64,000 nt of DNA from JAMXLO01 sp963791495 (GTDB taxonomy: Bacteria > Pseudomonadota > Alphaproteobacteria > Acetobacterales > Acetobacteraceae). The notes beneath the pieces are model-generated. The model did no database searches. It was given only the letters and a program-made list of their open reading frames with translations, and was not told the DNA's origin. Location: positions 601,722 through 665,721 of the forward strand of contig CAWBST010000017.1 of the NCBI GenBank assembly GCA_963791495.1, given 5' to 3'. The position numbers and the translations under genes are program-made. Shown here piece after piece: positions 47,196 through 56,004 of this stretch. How positions within the stretch are numbered: the stretch's first letter is position 1; every line of letters starts with the position of its first letter.

Positions 47196-47846
47196 ATGAC
47201 CGAAGATTTAGCCAGTCCGACCGAGCCAATATGGCTTCTGTGGGCGCGTGAGATACAGGCTTTGGCGCAGACCGGCCTTGCTTTCACGCGCGACCAATAC
47301 GATCGCGAGCGCTATCAGCAGCTGCATGCCGTGGCGGCGCAGATCATTGCCAAGCATACCGGTCTGGATGTCCGGGACATCGACATGCTGTTCAGTCAGC
47401 AAGCAGGTTACGCTACGCCAAAGCTCGGCGTGCGCGGAGCGGTGTTCCGCGACGACCGGATACTTCTCGTTCGGGAGACGGCAGACGAGCATCGCTGGTC
47501 CTTGCCGGGTGGCTGGGCGGACGTGAACGAGAGTCCTTCCGACGCCGTTGCTCGGGAAGTACGTGAAGAATCCGGTCTTGAGGTGCGTGCGAACAAGCTC
47601 GCCGCCGTGTGGGACCGTTCGCGGCATCCTCACAGACGAACGCATCCTTTCCAGGTGTGGCGACTTTTCTTCCTGTGCGAGATTACTGGCGGAGAGCTTC
47701 GGACCGGACCGGAGACGAGCGAGGTCCGTTTCTTTGCCGAGCACGAGTTGCCCACCGACCTATCGACCAGCCGCGTTCTGCTCGCCCAGATCAGACGTAT
47801 GTTTGAACATAGGCGCCGACCCGATCTACCGACGGAGTTCGACTGA
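47196..47846 (+). CDS. NUDIX hydrolase with N-terminal Nudix_N_2 domain
   Basis: A 216-residue cytosolic hydrolase. The N-terminal 60 residues (PIWLLWAREIQALAQTGLAF, YDRERYQQLHAVAAQIIAKH) match the dedicated N-terminal domain of ADP-ribose or related nucleoside-diphosphate hydrolases. The NUDIX box is GGWADVNESPSDAVAREVRE then ESGLEV near residue 108. All metal-binding Glu are present. It begins 21 bp after the dioxygenase remnant, so they may share a transcript. The exact nucleotide substrate is unknown. Confidence 0.95.
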   Translation: MTEDLASPTEPIWLLWAREIQALAQTGLAFTRDQYDRERYQQLHAVAAQIIAKHTGLDVRDIDMLFSQQAGYATPKLGVRGAVFRDDRILLVRETADEHRWSLPGGWADVNESPSDAVAREVREESGLEVRANKLAAVWDRSRHPHRRTHPFQVWRLFFLCEITGGELRTGPETSEVRFFAEHELPTDLSTSRVLLAQIRRMFEHRRRPDLPTEFD

Positions 47847-48085
47847 AGCAGGAAAATGTGTCATCGATCGGGGCTCGCAGCCTTGAGAGGCTGACATCTT
47901 GCATGACGAATTTGAACATGAAGGCATTCTCACGTTCGTGCAGCCGTTCAGTGGGGCCCGCAGCAGAGGATGGCGCGGCCAGGAGCCTGGGACGGGTCAA
48001 GAGGAGTGTCCCCGCCGTAATCGCACCGATGGGCAAGCCGATGGCAATTGGCGCTCTGGTGAAGGCGGTTACTGGCGAGGACGGC

Positions 48086-48616
48086 CTAAGCGCCCAGATC
48101 AGCAAGAAGTTCGTTAGCCGTAGGTCCGATGTCGAATGCCGGGTCGATGACCCAGCGGTGGAGGGGGCATCGCTGGCCCGGCTTGCGGACCGACAGGACA
48201 CGCCCCTCGTCGGTGATTTCGTACGCGATCTGCACCGTACCGTCCTCGTCGCCCGTGGCGACAATCGGAGAACGGCCATTCCGCAGGTCGGTAAGGAACG
48301 CCCTTGCGTTCGCGGCCGACATCCGAAGGAAGCCGAGGGTGCGCGAGGACGATGGTGCTGCCGCATCAGCGACTATGTGGACGGTCATGCTGGCCCGCGC
48401 GATCGCTGGCTGTTCAGGGATGACCCTAAATGTGAGGAGGATGCCGCTACCGCCAATCTCGATCGGTGTGTGCCTCGGTCGAATAGGGGATGTTGGGGGC
48501 TGATCACGGGCGGCTGGCGCTGCGGTCGGTTGCGCGGGCATCACCCTCGGTTCCTTGATGGGGAAGTCAGGAGTCGGTGCGCCGGGCGGGGCGCCACGAA
48601 TAGGTGCGAGGGTCAT
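48086..48616 (-). CDS. hypothetical protein, 176 residues
   Basis: The N-terminal 60 residues are Pro/Ala-rich and probably disordered. After them the sequence becomes protein-like: IEIGGSGILLTFRVIPEQPA, ARAFLTDLRNGRSPIVATGD and VQIAYEITDEGRVLSVRKPG. No family is recognised. A longer plus-strand frame overlaps the same DNA but is Arg-rich and has no structure, so the minus strand is preferred. No signal peptide is present. Confidence 0.6.
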   Translation of the reverse strand: MTLAPIRGAPPGAPTPDFPIKEPRVMPAQPTAAPAARDQPPTSPIRPRHTPIEIGGSGILLTFRVIPEQPAIARASMTVHIVADAAAPSSSRTLGFLRMSAANARAFLTDLRNGRSPIVATGDEDGTVQIAYEITDEGRVLSVRKPGQRCPLHRWVIDPAFDIGPTANELLADLGA

Positions 48617-48808
48617 CGAGGGTCTCCTGCTAGATCATCACCCACCGGCACGGGCGCCCAGCCGTCATGAACCGGCGCTCGACTGCCCGCCAGCCTCGCA
48701 GAGAAGGCCGCGGGACGCACCGTGGCGAATGTCACCGATTAGACCGAGCACCGATACGGACGCGAGCGGAACACACAGGGGCTGGCGACTTTTTAGCCAG
48801 TCGCGAGA

Positions 48809-49495
48809 TCAGAAGCGGTAGGTGATACCTGAGAACAAGACGAGTGGATCGAAACTGACATGGGCGCTCACGGGAGCGCCACCTAGAGCGGGAACAGCCG
48901 GGTTAGCGTTGCCACTGGCCTTGGTGGTGACGAAGATCTTGCTCACAGAAAAGAAAGCTCCCCATCGATCGGAAAACATAACATCGAAGCCGCCTCGGAT
49001 GACGGCGCCGATCGAATTGCTGACCCGTAGGTTGACGATCGCGCTGTCTTTGGTGCCGAAGACGACCGTGTAGGTGATGCCAGCGCCGAGAAACGGTTGG
49101 AAGGCACCGAATTGCCGGAAGTGGTAGTTCGCGGTCAGCATGCTCGGGCCATAGGTGACCTTTCCCAGGGTGAGCCCGCTGAGGTTGCCCCGGCCGGTGA
49201 GTGTCGTTGCGGGTGGCACACCGAGCAACGCCAGCAGTGAAACATTGGGTGTCAAGTAGTAGCCAACACCGAAGCCCAGCGTGACATTGTTGGAGGCATG
49301 TAGATTTGATCCAGGCAGTGGGCGGCCGGCTGCATTGATCGATGCATCCGTGTCGAACAGGATCCCAGCGGCGCCGAGATTGACATAGAAGCCGCTCGAC
49401 GGCGGCGATGATTCGCCAGCTTGGACAGCCTGTCCTGCCATCGCCAAAAGAACGAGCGCGGTAGTCATGAGCAATCTTCGATGGGTCGATTGCAT
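48809..49495 (-). CDS. OmpW-family outer membrane protein
   Basis: A 228-residue protein with a signal peptide (LLMTTALVLLAMAGQAVQAG). The mature part has FYVNLGAAGILFDTDASINA, NVTLGFGVGYYLTPNVSLLA and AFQPFLGAGITYTVVFGTKD, the eight-stranded OmpW barrel pattern. The final strand FSGITYRF ends in Phe. OmpW forms a narrow hydrophobic channel for small apolar compounds in the outer membrane. The ATG at 49495 begins the signal peptide. It lies between the NUDIX and bicupin genes and may help uptake of aromatic compounds, an inference from neighbours. Confidence 0.92.
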   Translation of the reverse strand: MQSTHRRLLMTTALVLLAMAGQAVQAGESSPPSSGFYVNLGAAGILFDTDASINAAGRPLPGSNLHASNNVTLGFGVGYYLTPNVSLLALLGVPPATTLTGRGNLSGLTLGKVTYGPSMLTANYHFRQFGAFQPFLGAGITYTVVFGTKDSAIVNLRVSNSIGAVIRGGFDVMFSDRWGAFFSVSKIFVTTKASGNANPAVPALGGAPVSAHVSFDPLVLFSGITYRF

Positions 49496-49670
49496 GACAC
49501 ACTTGCTGTTTCTGCTCGGGCGGCTGGCCACAATCCCGAAGAAAATCCCGAACCATTGCGTGGCGCGAATGGTCGCTGCCATTCGTATCCGACCGACGCA
49601 ATGTGATGAGCTTCGCAATGCTGATCGAGAAGGTTTCCACCGGCGGGATGGCATTGCCCGTCGGCCGCGC

Positions 49671-50573
49671 TCAAGCGTGGCGAAGCAAGCCGAACTTGGC
49701 CAGAATCGGTTCGTCAGTGACCCGCAGCAAGGTCGCATCCGCCACACCATGCAGAACGTGACCCTGCCGCGCAGGCACGACCAGTACGTCGCCGCGTGCA
49801 AGGACTTCGTCTGCCTGCCCGTCGATCGTGGCACGCAGGGTCCCGGAGACGACCGCGTAGAGGTTGTTCGCGGTCTCATGCAGTTTCTCGGTTACGCTGC
49901 CCGAGGGCAGCAACATCGCGTGCAGCCCGATCGTTGGCATTGCGTCTTTGGCGATCTCAATGCTGTGCATGTCTGTTCGGCCGGCGAGAACCGTAGCGAG
50001 CGGAATGCGAAAGGCCGCGTCCCGGTCGGTCGGTCGTTGGAATGCCTCGGGATGGTGCTCGAAGAAGGTCGCCTCGACATGCCGCACGAATGGTGCGTCC
50101 AAGAAGTCAAGCCAGAACGCGGTCTCACGACCCTCGTTGGCGTGCCCATGCCAGCACCAGGATGGGGTCAGCACGACATCACCGGGCGTCATATCGACGC
50201 GCTTACCGTCCACGACGGTGTACACGTCGTTGGTGGCATCGAGCACGAGGCGCAAAGCAGCCGGTGTGTGGCGATGCGAGCGTGCGGTCTCGCCCGGCTG
50301 GATCATCTGATAGGCGGCGACCAGGTTCCTTGTTGTGGCGTAGGCATTGCCTGGCGCCGGGTTCACCATGATGAGATTGCGCCGTTCGGCCACGTCAGTA
50401 CCCACGAACTTGCTGGCTTCCTGTAACGCGGCCCGTGCCTCGGCCGCTCGCCAGACGTGGGTCTGCATCTTTGACCGCGATCCGGCCGACGACTCACGTC
50501 GCGCCCAGCCCGCCATCAAGCTGCGAGCGGTGAGCCCTTCATAGTAGCCCCGTGGGGCCAGATCGTCTGGCAT
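49671..50573 (-). CDS. gentisate 1,2-dioxygenase-like bicupin
   Basis: A 300-residue protein with two cupin domains. The first (residues about 70-160) has SHRHTPAALRLVLDA and VLTPSWCWHGHANEG, which carry the iron-binding His residues of gentisate-type dioxygenases. The second (about 215-290) has LYAVVSGTLRATIDG and LVVPARQGHVLHG. Length is shorter than usual for the family (about 340-350), mostly at the N terminus. The enzyme class opens the ring of gentisate or salicylate-like acids. It is near an extradiol dioxygenase remnant and an MFS acid carrier. Confidence 0.9.
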   Translation of the reverse strand: MPDDLAPRGYYEGLTARSLMAGWARRESSAGSRSKMQTHVWRAAEARAALQEASKFVGTDVAERRNLIMVNPAPGNAYATTRNLVAAYQMIQPGETARSHRHTPAALRLVLDATNDVYTVVDGKRVDMTPGDVVLTPSWCWHGHANEGRETAFWLDFLDAPFVRHVEATFFEHHPEAFQRPTDRDAAFRIPLATVLAGRTDMHSIEIAKDAMPTIGLHAMLLPSGSVTEKLHETANNLYAVVSGTLRATIDGQADEVLARGDVLVVPARQGHVLHGVADATLLRVTDEPILAKFGLLRHA

Positions 50574-50638
50574 GGCTGTTCCTCCCTATCCGCCTACAGA
50601 CGGTTTGATCACGGTTGAATAGAGGAAACTATACTGCG

Positions 50639-50900
50639 TCACCTGACGCCTTCGGAAAGCATCGCGACTATCTCGTCAGTCGTCTTCACATCGGCAAAGA
50701 CGCGGGCCATCGTCTTTAACTCGGCTTCGTGTGTCTCACGGCTCACTTCGGCAACTGCGTCCTCCACCAGTTGAGGTCTATGCCACCACGTACGGTTGTG
50801 GAGACAAAGACGCAAGTGGTCACGCCCGACACGACGCAGGTCGTCACGCCCATATTTCGGAGGATCGTGTCGAGCAGGGCTGTGATGGCGCGAGTTAGCA
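50639..50900 (-). pseudogene. C-terminal remnant of an unknown protein beside the att site
   Basis: The last 45 codons of a minus-strand frame read VEDAVAEVSRETHEAELKTM and ARVFADVKTTDEIVAMLSEG, which looks like true coding sequence. Upstream of about 50,900 the frame turns into Arg/His-rich noise and runs across the tRNA fragment, so the N-terminal part is missing. It may have been cut by element insertion. The function is unknown. Confidence 0.35.
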
Positions 50901-50973
50901 GGGAGGGCTGATCTGAGGATATTATGGAGGGTTCTGAGCAAACCTCGATGGTCAGTTAAGTTGCTGATAATGC

Positions 50974-51017
50974 TGGAGGTCCGGGCGGGAATCGAACCCA
51001 CATTCGCGGATTTGCAG
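50974..51017 (-). other. attachment site: tRNA-Cys 3-prime fragment
   Basis: Read on the minus strand, the 44 bases hold the 3-prime half of an anticodon loop with GCA (Cys), the 3-prime anticodon stem TCCGC, a four-base variable loop, a full T arm with GGGTTCGATTCCC, a CCGGACC acceptor strand, T, and encoded CCA. Upstream, the bases that should pair with TCCGC are instead TTGCT, so homology ends in the anticodon loop. This is the classic core of a tyrosine-recombinase att site. No 5-prime half or matching acceptor strand is present. Confidence 0.85.
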
Positions 51018-51106
51018 AGCAATGCATTGGTGAGGACCCCAGCGATTTCAGCCAGTTGTGGCCGGGTCAAACGAATGTGAATAAACATTGTGAATAACAC
51101 GGCGGC

Positions 51107-52531
51107 ATGATGCGTCCCATGCCGCCCCCAATCACGACCAGCAAGCCACATCCGCACGCTCGATACCGCGACCTGATCCGATTGCGACAGGGACGGCGCG
51201 GTCCCACGGACCTGCTCTGGTCAGCCGTGTTCAAGATCGATGGTCACTGGCGGGTCAAACAGCCGCTCTCGCTGGGAACCCGCGATTGGGAGGAAGCCTG
51301 CGAGGTGGCGCGTGACAAATACGCCGCGATGAACGGGCAGGGGCTGACCGCCGTCCTCCGAACCTACAAGGCCGAGACGGGGCCGAAGGTCCCGCACCGG
51401 TTCGGCGACTACGCACAAGGCGCGATAGACAAGCTGGAAGCCCAGGCCCAGGCCGCAGAGGCGACGACGCCGGGCAAAGGTCACAACTACCAGCAGATTG
51501 CCCGGCGGATCAGATGTGACCTCGTGCCGAAGTGGGGCGAAACCGACATCACCAAGCTGACCGATGACGGGTTGAACCACTGGATCGAGTTCGAATACCG
51601 GGTGGAGGACCGGAAGGCTACCGTCGCGTTGTATGGCCGCCAGCCCCGCGACGCCGAACGCCAGAGGGTCTTGGTGAAGCCGGCAGCGACCACGCTCGGC
51701 AACCTGGATCAGGCGCTCTTATACGTGTGGCAGGAAGCCACAGCGGAGCGGGCCGTCGAACGCCGGCAGCGGCCGATGATCGACAGGTCGCTTGGCGAAG
51801 ACAGCGAGCCACGCGCGTTCATCAATTCAGCCGGGCTGAAGGCCATGGCCGATGTCATGACCGATGCGTGGGTCGCCTCAAATGAGAAGCATGGCTCCGA
51901 CCTGAAACGCATGCTTCGGGCCTACGCGGCACTGATCAGTGCCACGGGCATACGCCCCGGCATGGAGGCCAAGCGCATTCGCGTCGGCGATGTCCATTTC
52001 GAGACGCAACGCGACAGACCGATCATCGTCATCGCGGTGCGCGCCCGACAGGCCAAGCATCCCCATCGCCGCGATGTGGTCGTGCTGGAGAGCGGCATGG
52101 AGTTTAACGTACGCCGCCTTTTGCGTGAGCTAAAGGAATGGCGGCAATCGCACGGCGCTGTCGATGGCGATCCGCTATTCGCCTATCCCGATGGCCGCGA
52201 ACCGCTGTTCCGCAACGTGCTTGACACCGTGCTGCACAAGGCGAACGCGGCAATCGATCCTGGCACTGGCGAGAAACGCGTCGCCTACTCACTGCGCCAC
52301 TACTTCGCGACGAAGCTGATCGAAGACACTGACCTGTCGATTCCGGTGATCGCCGCATGGATGGGCACCTCCTCGGCGATGATCGAGCGTCACTACAATC
52401 GCTTCATCCTGAAGCGCCAAGCGCATCGACTGAAAGGTATCAATCCGTGGCTAAACATGATGAGCGAGACCGGCCGAACCGATCCGACGATAATGGCTCG
52501 GCTATCGACCGCCGCCAGTCCGGATAGCTGA
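51107..52531 (+). CDS. tyrosine-type site-specific integrase
   Basis: A 474-residue recombinase that appears intact. The N-terminal 240 residues form the DNA-binding part, including a SAM-like core-binding domain around 110-225. The catalytic domain has Arg in ISATGIRPGMEAKRI, Lys in RQAKHPHRRDVVV, the box II SLRHYFATKL and the nucleophile Tyr in GTSSAMIERHYNRF. The gene starts 90 bp from the tRNA-Cys att fragment and reads away from it, the usual place for the integrase of a tRNA-inserted element. It is the only integrase here without frameshifts, so it probably made or last mobilised the element. Confidence 0.93.
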   Translation: MMRPMPPPITTSKPHPHARYRDLIRLRQGRRGPTDLLWSAVFKIDGHWRVKQPLSLGTRDWEEACEVARDKYAAMNGQGLTAVLRTYKAETGPKVPHRFGDYAQGAIDKLEAQAQAAEATTPGKGHNYQQIARRIRCDLVPKWGETDITKLTDDGLNHWIEFEYRVEDRKATVALYGRQPRDAERQRVLVKPAATTLGNLDQALLYVWQEATAERAVERRQRPMIDRSLGEDSEPRAFINSAGLKAMADVMTDAWVASNEKHGSDLKRMLRAYAALISATGIRPGMEAKRIRVGDVHFETQRDRPIIVIAVRARQAKHPHRRDVVVLESGMEFNVRRLLRELKEWRQSHGAVDGDPLFAYPDGREPLFRNVLDTVLHKANAAIDPGTGEKRVAYSLRHYFATKLIEDTDLSIPVIAAWMGTSSAMIERHYNRFILKRQAHRLKGINPWLNMMSETGRTDPTIMARLSTAASPDS

Positions 52532-52562
52532 TCCGGCCGATCTGCCGCAACTCACCTCAACG

Positions 52563-53480
52563 TTGCTGGGCGACTTGGAGTCGAAGCATGGGATCATCGA
52601 ACACGTCTACGAGTGCATTCCCGGACTGACCGACATGCTATGGCTGCAAGGACAGCATGCTCAGGATGAGGGCGTCATTCTGGTCTGTTATCATCCTTCA
52701 AGTGCGAGCGCGTCAATCTGCTCGCGGGCGTCGGTCAGTGCACTTACTGCCACGGCAAGATGCGACTGACCGAAAACGACAAGACTAGCTATCGCTACTG
52801 TGGCTGCGGCACCCGGAGCCGGGACCCAGACGCAAGGTCGAGACGATCCGCGACGAGGGGCTGTCCGGCTATCACGGCGTGCATCGCAAACGAGGTGCGT
52901 TCGGCCGTTTCGTCAAGCGCTTCCTGGCGGGCGAGATACCGCCCGGCGGCGTGTTCATCGCTGAGGCGTTCGACCGGATGGACCGGCAGGTCCCACGGGT
53001 CGCTCAGCAGCTTTTCTTGCAGTTGATCAACGGCGGGCCTGATGTCGTGACGTTGATTCAACGGACAGGTCTACACCGCCGACAGCATCGACCGGAACGT
53101 CGGGCAGCTATTCATGTCGATCGGCATCATGATGGGCGCACACACGGAATCGAAGAACAAAGCCGATCGCATCCGGGAGACCTGGAAGACCCGGCACGCT
53201 GGGGCCAACGGAAAGGAAAGCGGCGTGGCAAGCGGTGTCTACCCTGTTGGTGGGACGATCGCGCTGCGATATCGCCCCCTGCCTATGCGGGCGCTGCATC
53301 AGATCACTCGCGAACGCCGGCTGGTCGATTACATGAGCGATGGTGCCCGCCGGGCCATCGCTGACTGAGCGGATGGCGGCGCTCGCAAAGGAGACCAACG
53401 CGGCGCTGCGCACCCGCATCGAGCTACTCGAAGCCAAAGAAGATGGACCGCACTGCGTCGAGTCACCGACGACTCATTGA
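52563..53480 (+). pseudogene. serine recombinase, scrambled and frameshifted
   Basis: Three pieces are visible. First, about 52,690-52,825 reads NLLAGVGQCTYCHGKMRLTE then YRYCGCGTR, the zinc-ribbon part normally near the C terminus. Second, from about 52,831, VETIRDEGLSGYHGVHRKRG, IPPGGVFIAEAFDRMDRQV and LINGGPDVVTLI form the resolvase catalytic domain, which breaks near 53,062 and continues as QVYTADSIDRNVGQLFMSIG and KADRIRETWKTRHAG. Third, 53,372-53,480 gives the coiled tail RMAALAKETNAALRTRIELL. The zinc ribbon precedes the catalytic domain, so rearrangement or two copies must be involved. The nucleophile Ser region is missing. Confidence 0.75.
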
Positions 53481-53498
53481 CGGAATGGAGCAAAGATC

Positions 53499-54174
53499 AT
53501 GAGTGAGACCGCATGGGTGAGGGCAACACCCGAGCAGTTGGCCCGGTCGAATGAGCTAGGCGCGAAATGGCGCGAGGAGGCGGCGGACCCCATCGTCGCC
53601 GTTGGCGCCGCTACCGGGGTGCTCCTGAACGTGATCAATCAGGACGTGCCAACTGAACATCAGGTGGGGTGCGTCGAGGCGGTGTATGCCTCCTTGCGCC
53701 AGCTTATCTACGATATCGACGCGGGCGAGGACCGAGACGATGGCGACGACGAAGAGGAAGGCGAGGAGGAGCCGGAGTACGTTACCATCACACTGTCCAA
53801 CCGTGGCCCGGTGCGGATCAAGGGCGATGACTGGTCGGTAGTCGCCGTAGGCGGAGCGAGCGAGTGGCGCGGGCAACGCGACGATCCAACCAGCATGTGG
53901 TCGGCGGGCATCGTCGTACGCCAACACAGCCGATGGGCGCTTCATCGCTTACGGGCGCGCGGGTTACGTCACCCGATACGCCAACGAGCAGGACGTCACC
54001 ATCAGGGTGGGCGAACTACACGACGCCGGGTATGATCTCGTCACTGCGATCGACGAGGTCAAAGGCGATCTCTTGTCGCGGGCCGACGAAGATGGAGACG
54101 GCATGCTGATCCGACAGATCGAGATGGCCTACGACGAGTGTCTCAGCGATTTGCCTGCCGAGGATTTGACGTAG
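53499..54174 (+). pseudogene. hypothetical acidic protein, one frameshift
   Basis: The first frame starts MSETAWVRATPEQLARSNEL and contains a very acidic patch (DAGEDRDDGDDEEEGEEE). Around 53,860 the frame should shift by +1: from there the sequence ADGRFIAYGRAGYVTRYANE, VGELHDAGYDLVTAIDEVKG and MLIRQIEMAYDECLSDL continues to a TAG at 54174 and looks like true coding. The unshifted frame ends at 54035 with Arg/His-rich residues. A strong terminator follows the shifted stop, which supports the longer product. No family is recognised. It is soluble and likely phage- or plasmid-derived. Confidence 0.6.
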
Positions 54175-54199
54175 AGCGTTGCGCGGAAAGCAATCGACG

Positions 54200-54220
54200 G
54201 CCCCGCTTCGGCGGGGCTTT
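54200..54220 (+). terminator. rho-independent terminator
   Basis: A perfect seven-base stem GCCCCGC/GCGGGGC with the stable loop TTCG is followed by TTTCT. It lies 26 bp after the TAG at 54174, which ends the +1 frame of the acidic hypothetical protein. It would end transcription before the second integrase. Confidence 0.85.
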
Positions 54221-54312
54221 CTATGTCCGCCTGATCATCCGTTCCCAACTCGGCAAGGTATGTTGGCGGCGAGCCTTGTGGTATGTTGGGAAAAATCCCC
54301 GGAGGTTTTGCT

Positions 54313-55635
54313 ATAGCACTGACACTGAAGGGCAAGAACGGTGAAGACGACATCCCTGGCATCGAGCAGTTGATTAAGCCGAATGCCGCCGACAAACGGA
54401 AACGCTCGCTGACCCACGACGAAAAGGGTCTCTACCTGCAAGTGACCGAAGGCGGCGCAAACTGGCTTCAGCGGGACCCCTTCGCCGGCAAGCGGGAATG
54501 GATCGGGCTGGAGCGCTCGACGCGCTTGGGCTGGCGACGGCTCGCGATGAAGGGCAGAAGGTACGCACGCTGGTTGCCCAAGGGATCGACCCGATGCTGC
54601 ATCGCGCCGAACAGCGGCAAGCTGCGATCGATCCCCTGCCCTCCCCGACGTTCCGCCACTTCGCCATCCTGTTGATCGAACAGAAGGCCGATCTCGACTG
54701 GCGCAGCGAGCATGACCGGAAACTCATCCGCAACACGTTGGCGACCTACGTGTATCCGAAGATCGCGGACACGCCGATCCGCCGCATCACCATCGAGCAT
54801 GTGCTCGATCTGCTGACCGAGAAAGTCGCGGTGAAGGGCAAGCCACATCCCGTGCCCTTCTGGACCGGCAAGCACCTCGCAGGCCAAGCGCACCCGTTAT
54901 TTCATGTCGCGGGTGTTCGAGTACGGGGGCTGGAGGGGGGTCTCACGATGGAAACCCGAAATCCGGCCGATCGGTTTGCACTGTCGAAGCTGGCGACCGG
55001 CAAATGGGTCCAAGAGGGTCAAGGGCTATGCCCGGATGGACTACAACGTGGTGCCCGAGTTCATGGCACGCTTGCGCGACATCGATGCCATCCCAGCCCG
55101 TGCGCTGGAGTTCCTTATCTTGACTGGCGTTCGCAGCCGCGCGGCACGGTTGGCGCAGTGGTGCCAATTCGACTTCGACAAACGCAACTGCACCGTGCCT
55201 GACCTGAATGAAAAAGGGCGAAGCACCCTTGGTCGTACCAATCGGACCGCGTGCCGTTGAGATGCTGATCGCATCGCGGCCCGATAATGCTGAGCCGGAT
55301 GACTATGTGTTCCCGTCTGCCTATACCGGTGCCAAGCATCCACGCAGTCACGCCTTCATGTGGAACTAGCTTCGCTGGTTGGGGATCGCCAAGGCCGAAG
55401 CCACCGTGCATGGCTTCCGGAAGGTGCTGTCCACCTGGGCAGCGGAGGAGCGGCATCATTGATAAGAAGATCGCCGAAGCGGCGCTGTCGCATTCGCAGG
55501 GCGGCGTACGCGCCACCTATCAGACCGGCACCTATCTGAAGAAGCGGCGGATGCTGATGGATGATCTGGATGCGTTCTGCTCTGGCCGACCGTTGCAAGA
55601 CAACGTGGTGGAACTGAAAAGGGGGGCATATAGCC
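54313..55635 (+). pseudogene. P4-type tyrosine integrase, several frameshifts and a stop (second integrase)
   Basis: Recognisable parts in order are the DUF4102 N-terminal domain (RSLTHDEKGLYLQVTEGGAN), PTFRHFAILLIEQKADLDWR, LIRNTLATYVYPKIADTPIR, PARALEFLILTGVRSRAARL with the first catalytic Arg, VHGFRKVLSTWAAEE with the box II motif, and AALSHSQGGVRATYQTGTYL with the Tyr. At least four frame changes and an in-frame TAG near 55,368 divide them. The expected start codon appears mutated: a GGAGG is followed eight bases later by ATA GCA CTG. The enzyme is dead. A small excisionase-like gene faces it from the other strand. Confidence 0.85.
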
Positions 55636-55652
55636 ACCCTTCCCTTCTCCGC

Positions 55653-55837
55653 CTATTGCCGATGGCGGTTTGGCAATCGGGCGACATGCTCTTTCACGCT
55701 GGCAAGTTCGACCAGGGTGAGGCGTCCATCCTTCTTGCCCTGAATATACCCGCGCTGAGCCGACGATGCGCGGTGGCGCGGCTGTAGCCATACTGGGCGA
55801 CAATCTGCTTGACGGGGACGTACTGCGGCGTGATCAC
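55653..55837 (-). pseudogene. excisionase-like HTH protein, frameshifted
   Basis: From a GTG at 55837 the frame reads MITPQYVPVKQIVAQYGYSR and ATAHRR, a helix-turn-helix of the MerR/excisionase kind. It then changes frame to SAQRGYIQGKKDGRLTLVEL and ASVKEHVARLPNRHRQ, a basic wing, ending at 55653. Together they make a 61-residue protein of the size and pattern of excision factors. It faces the second integrase tail to tail with a gap of about 20 bp. One indel breaks it. Confidence 0.55.
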
Positions 55838-56004
55838 GCCTGATATCCTTTTGCTGAAATGCCCGCCACTACCTGGCGATGCCCCCATAGCGGTGCCAAC
55901 CGCTTCATCCGCTGATCTGGGTGGCCTTCGCGCGATGATGTGACCGCCAATTTGTAAACTTCGCGGCCTACACTTGTCGCTCTCCGGTAGCGGGAGGGGG
56001 TGAC

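Noticed and set aside
47858..48670. A 270-codon plus-strand frame
   Set aside because: It overlaps a more protein-like minus-strand gene (48,086-48,616) and lacks motifs.
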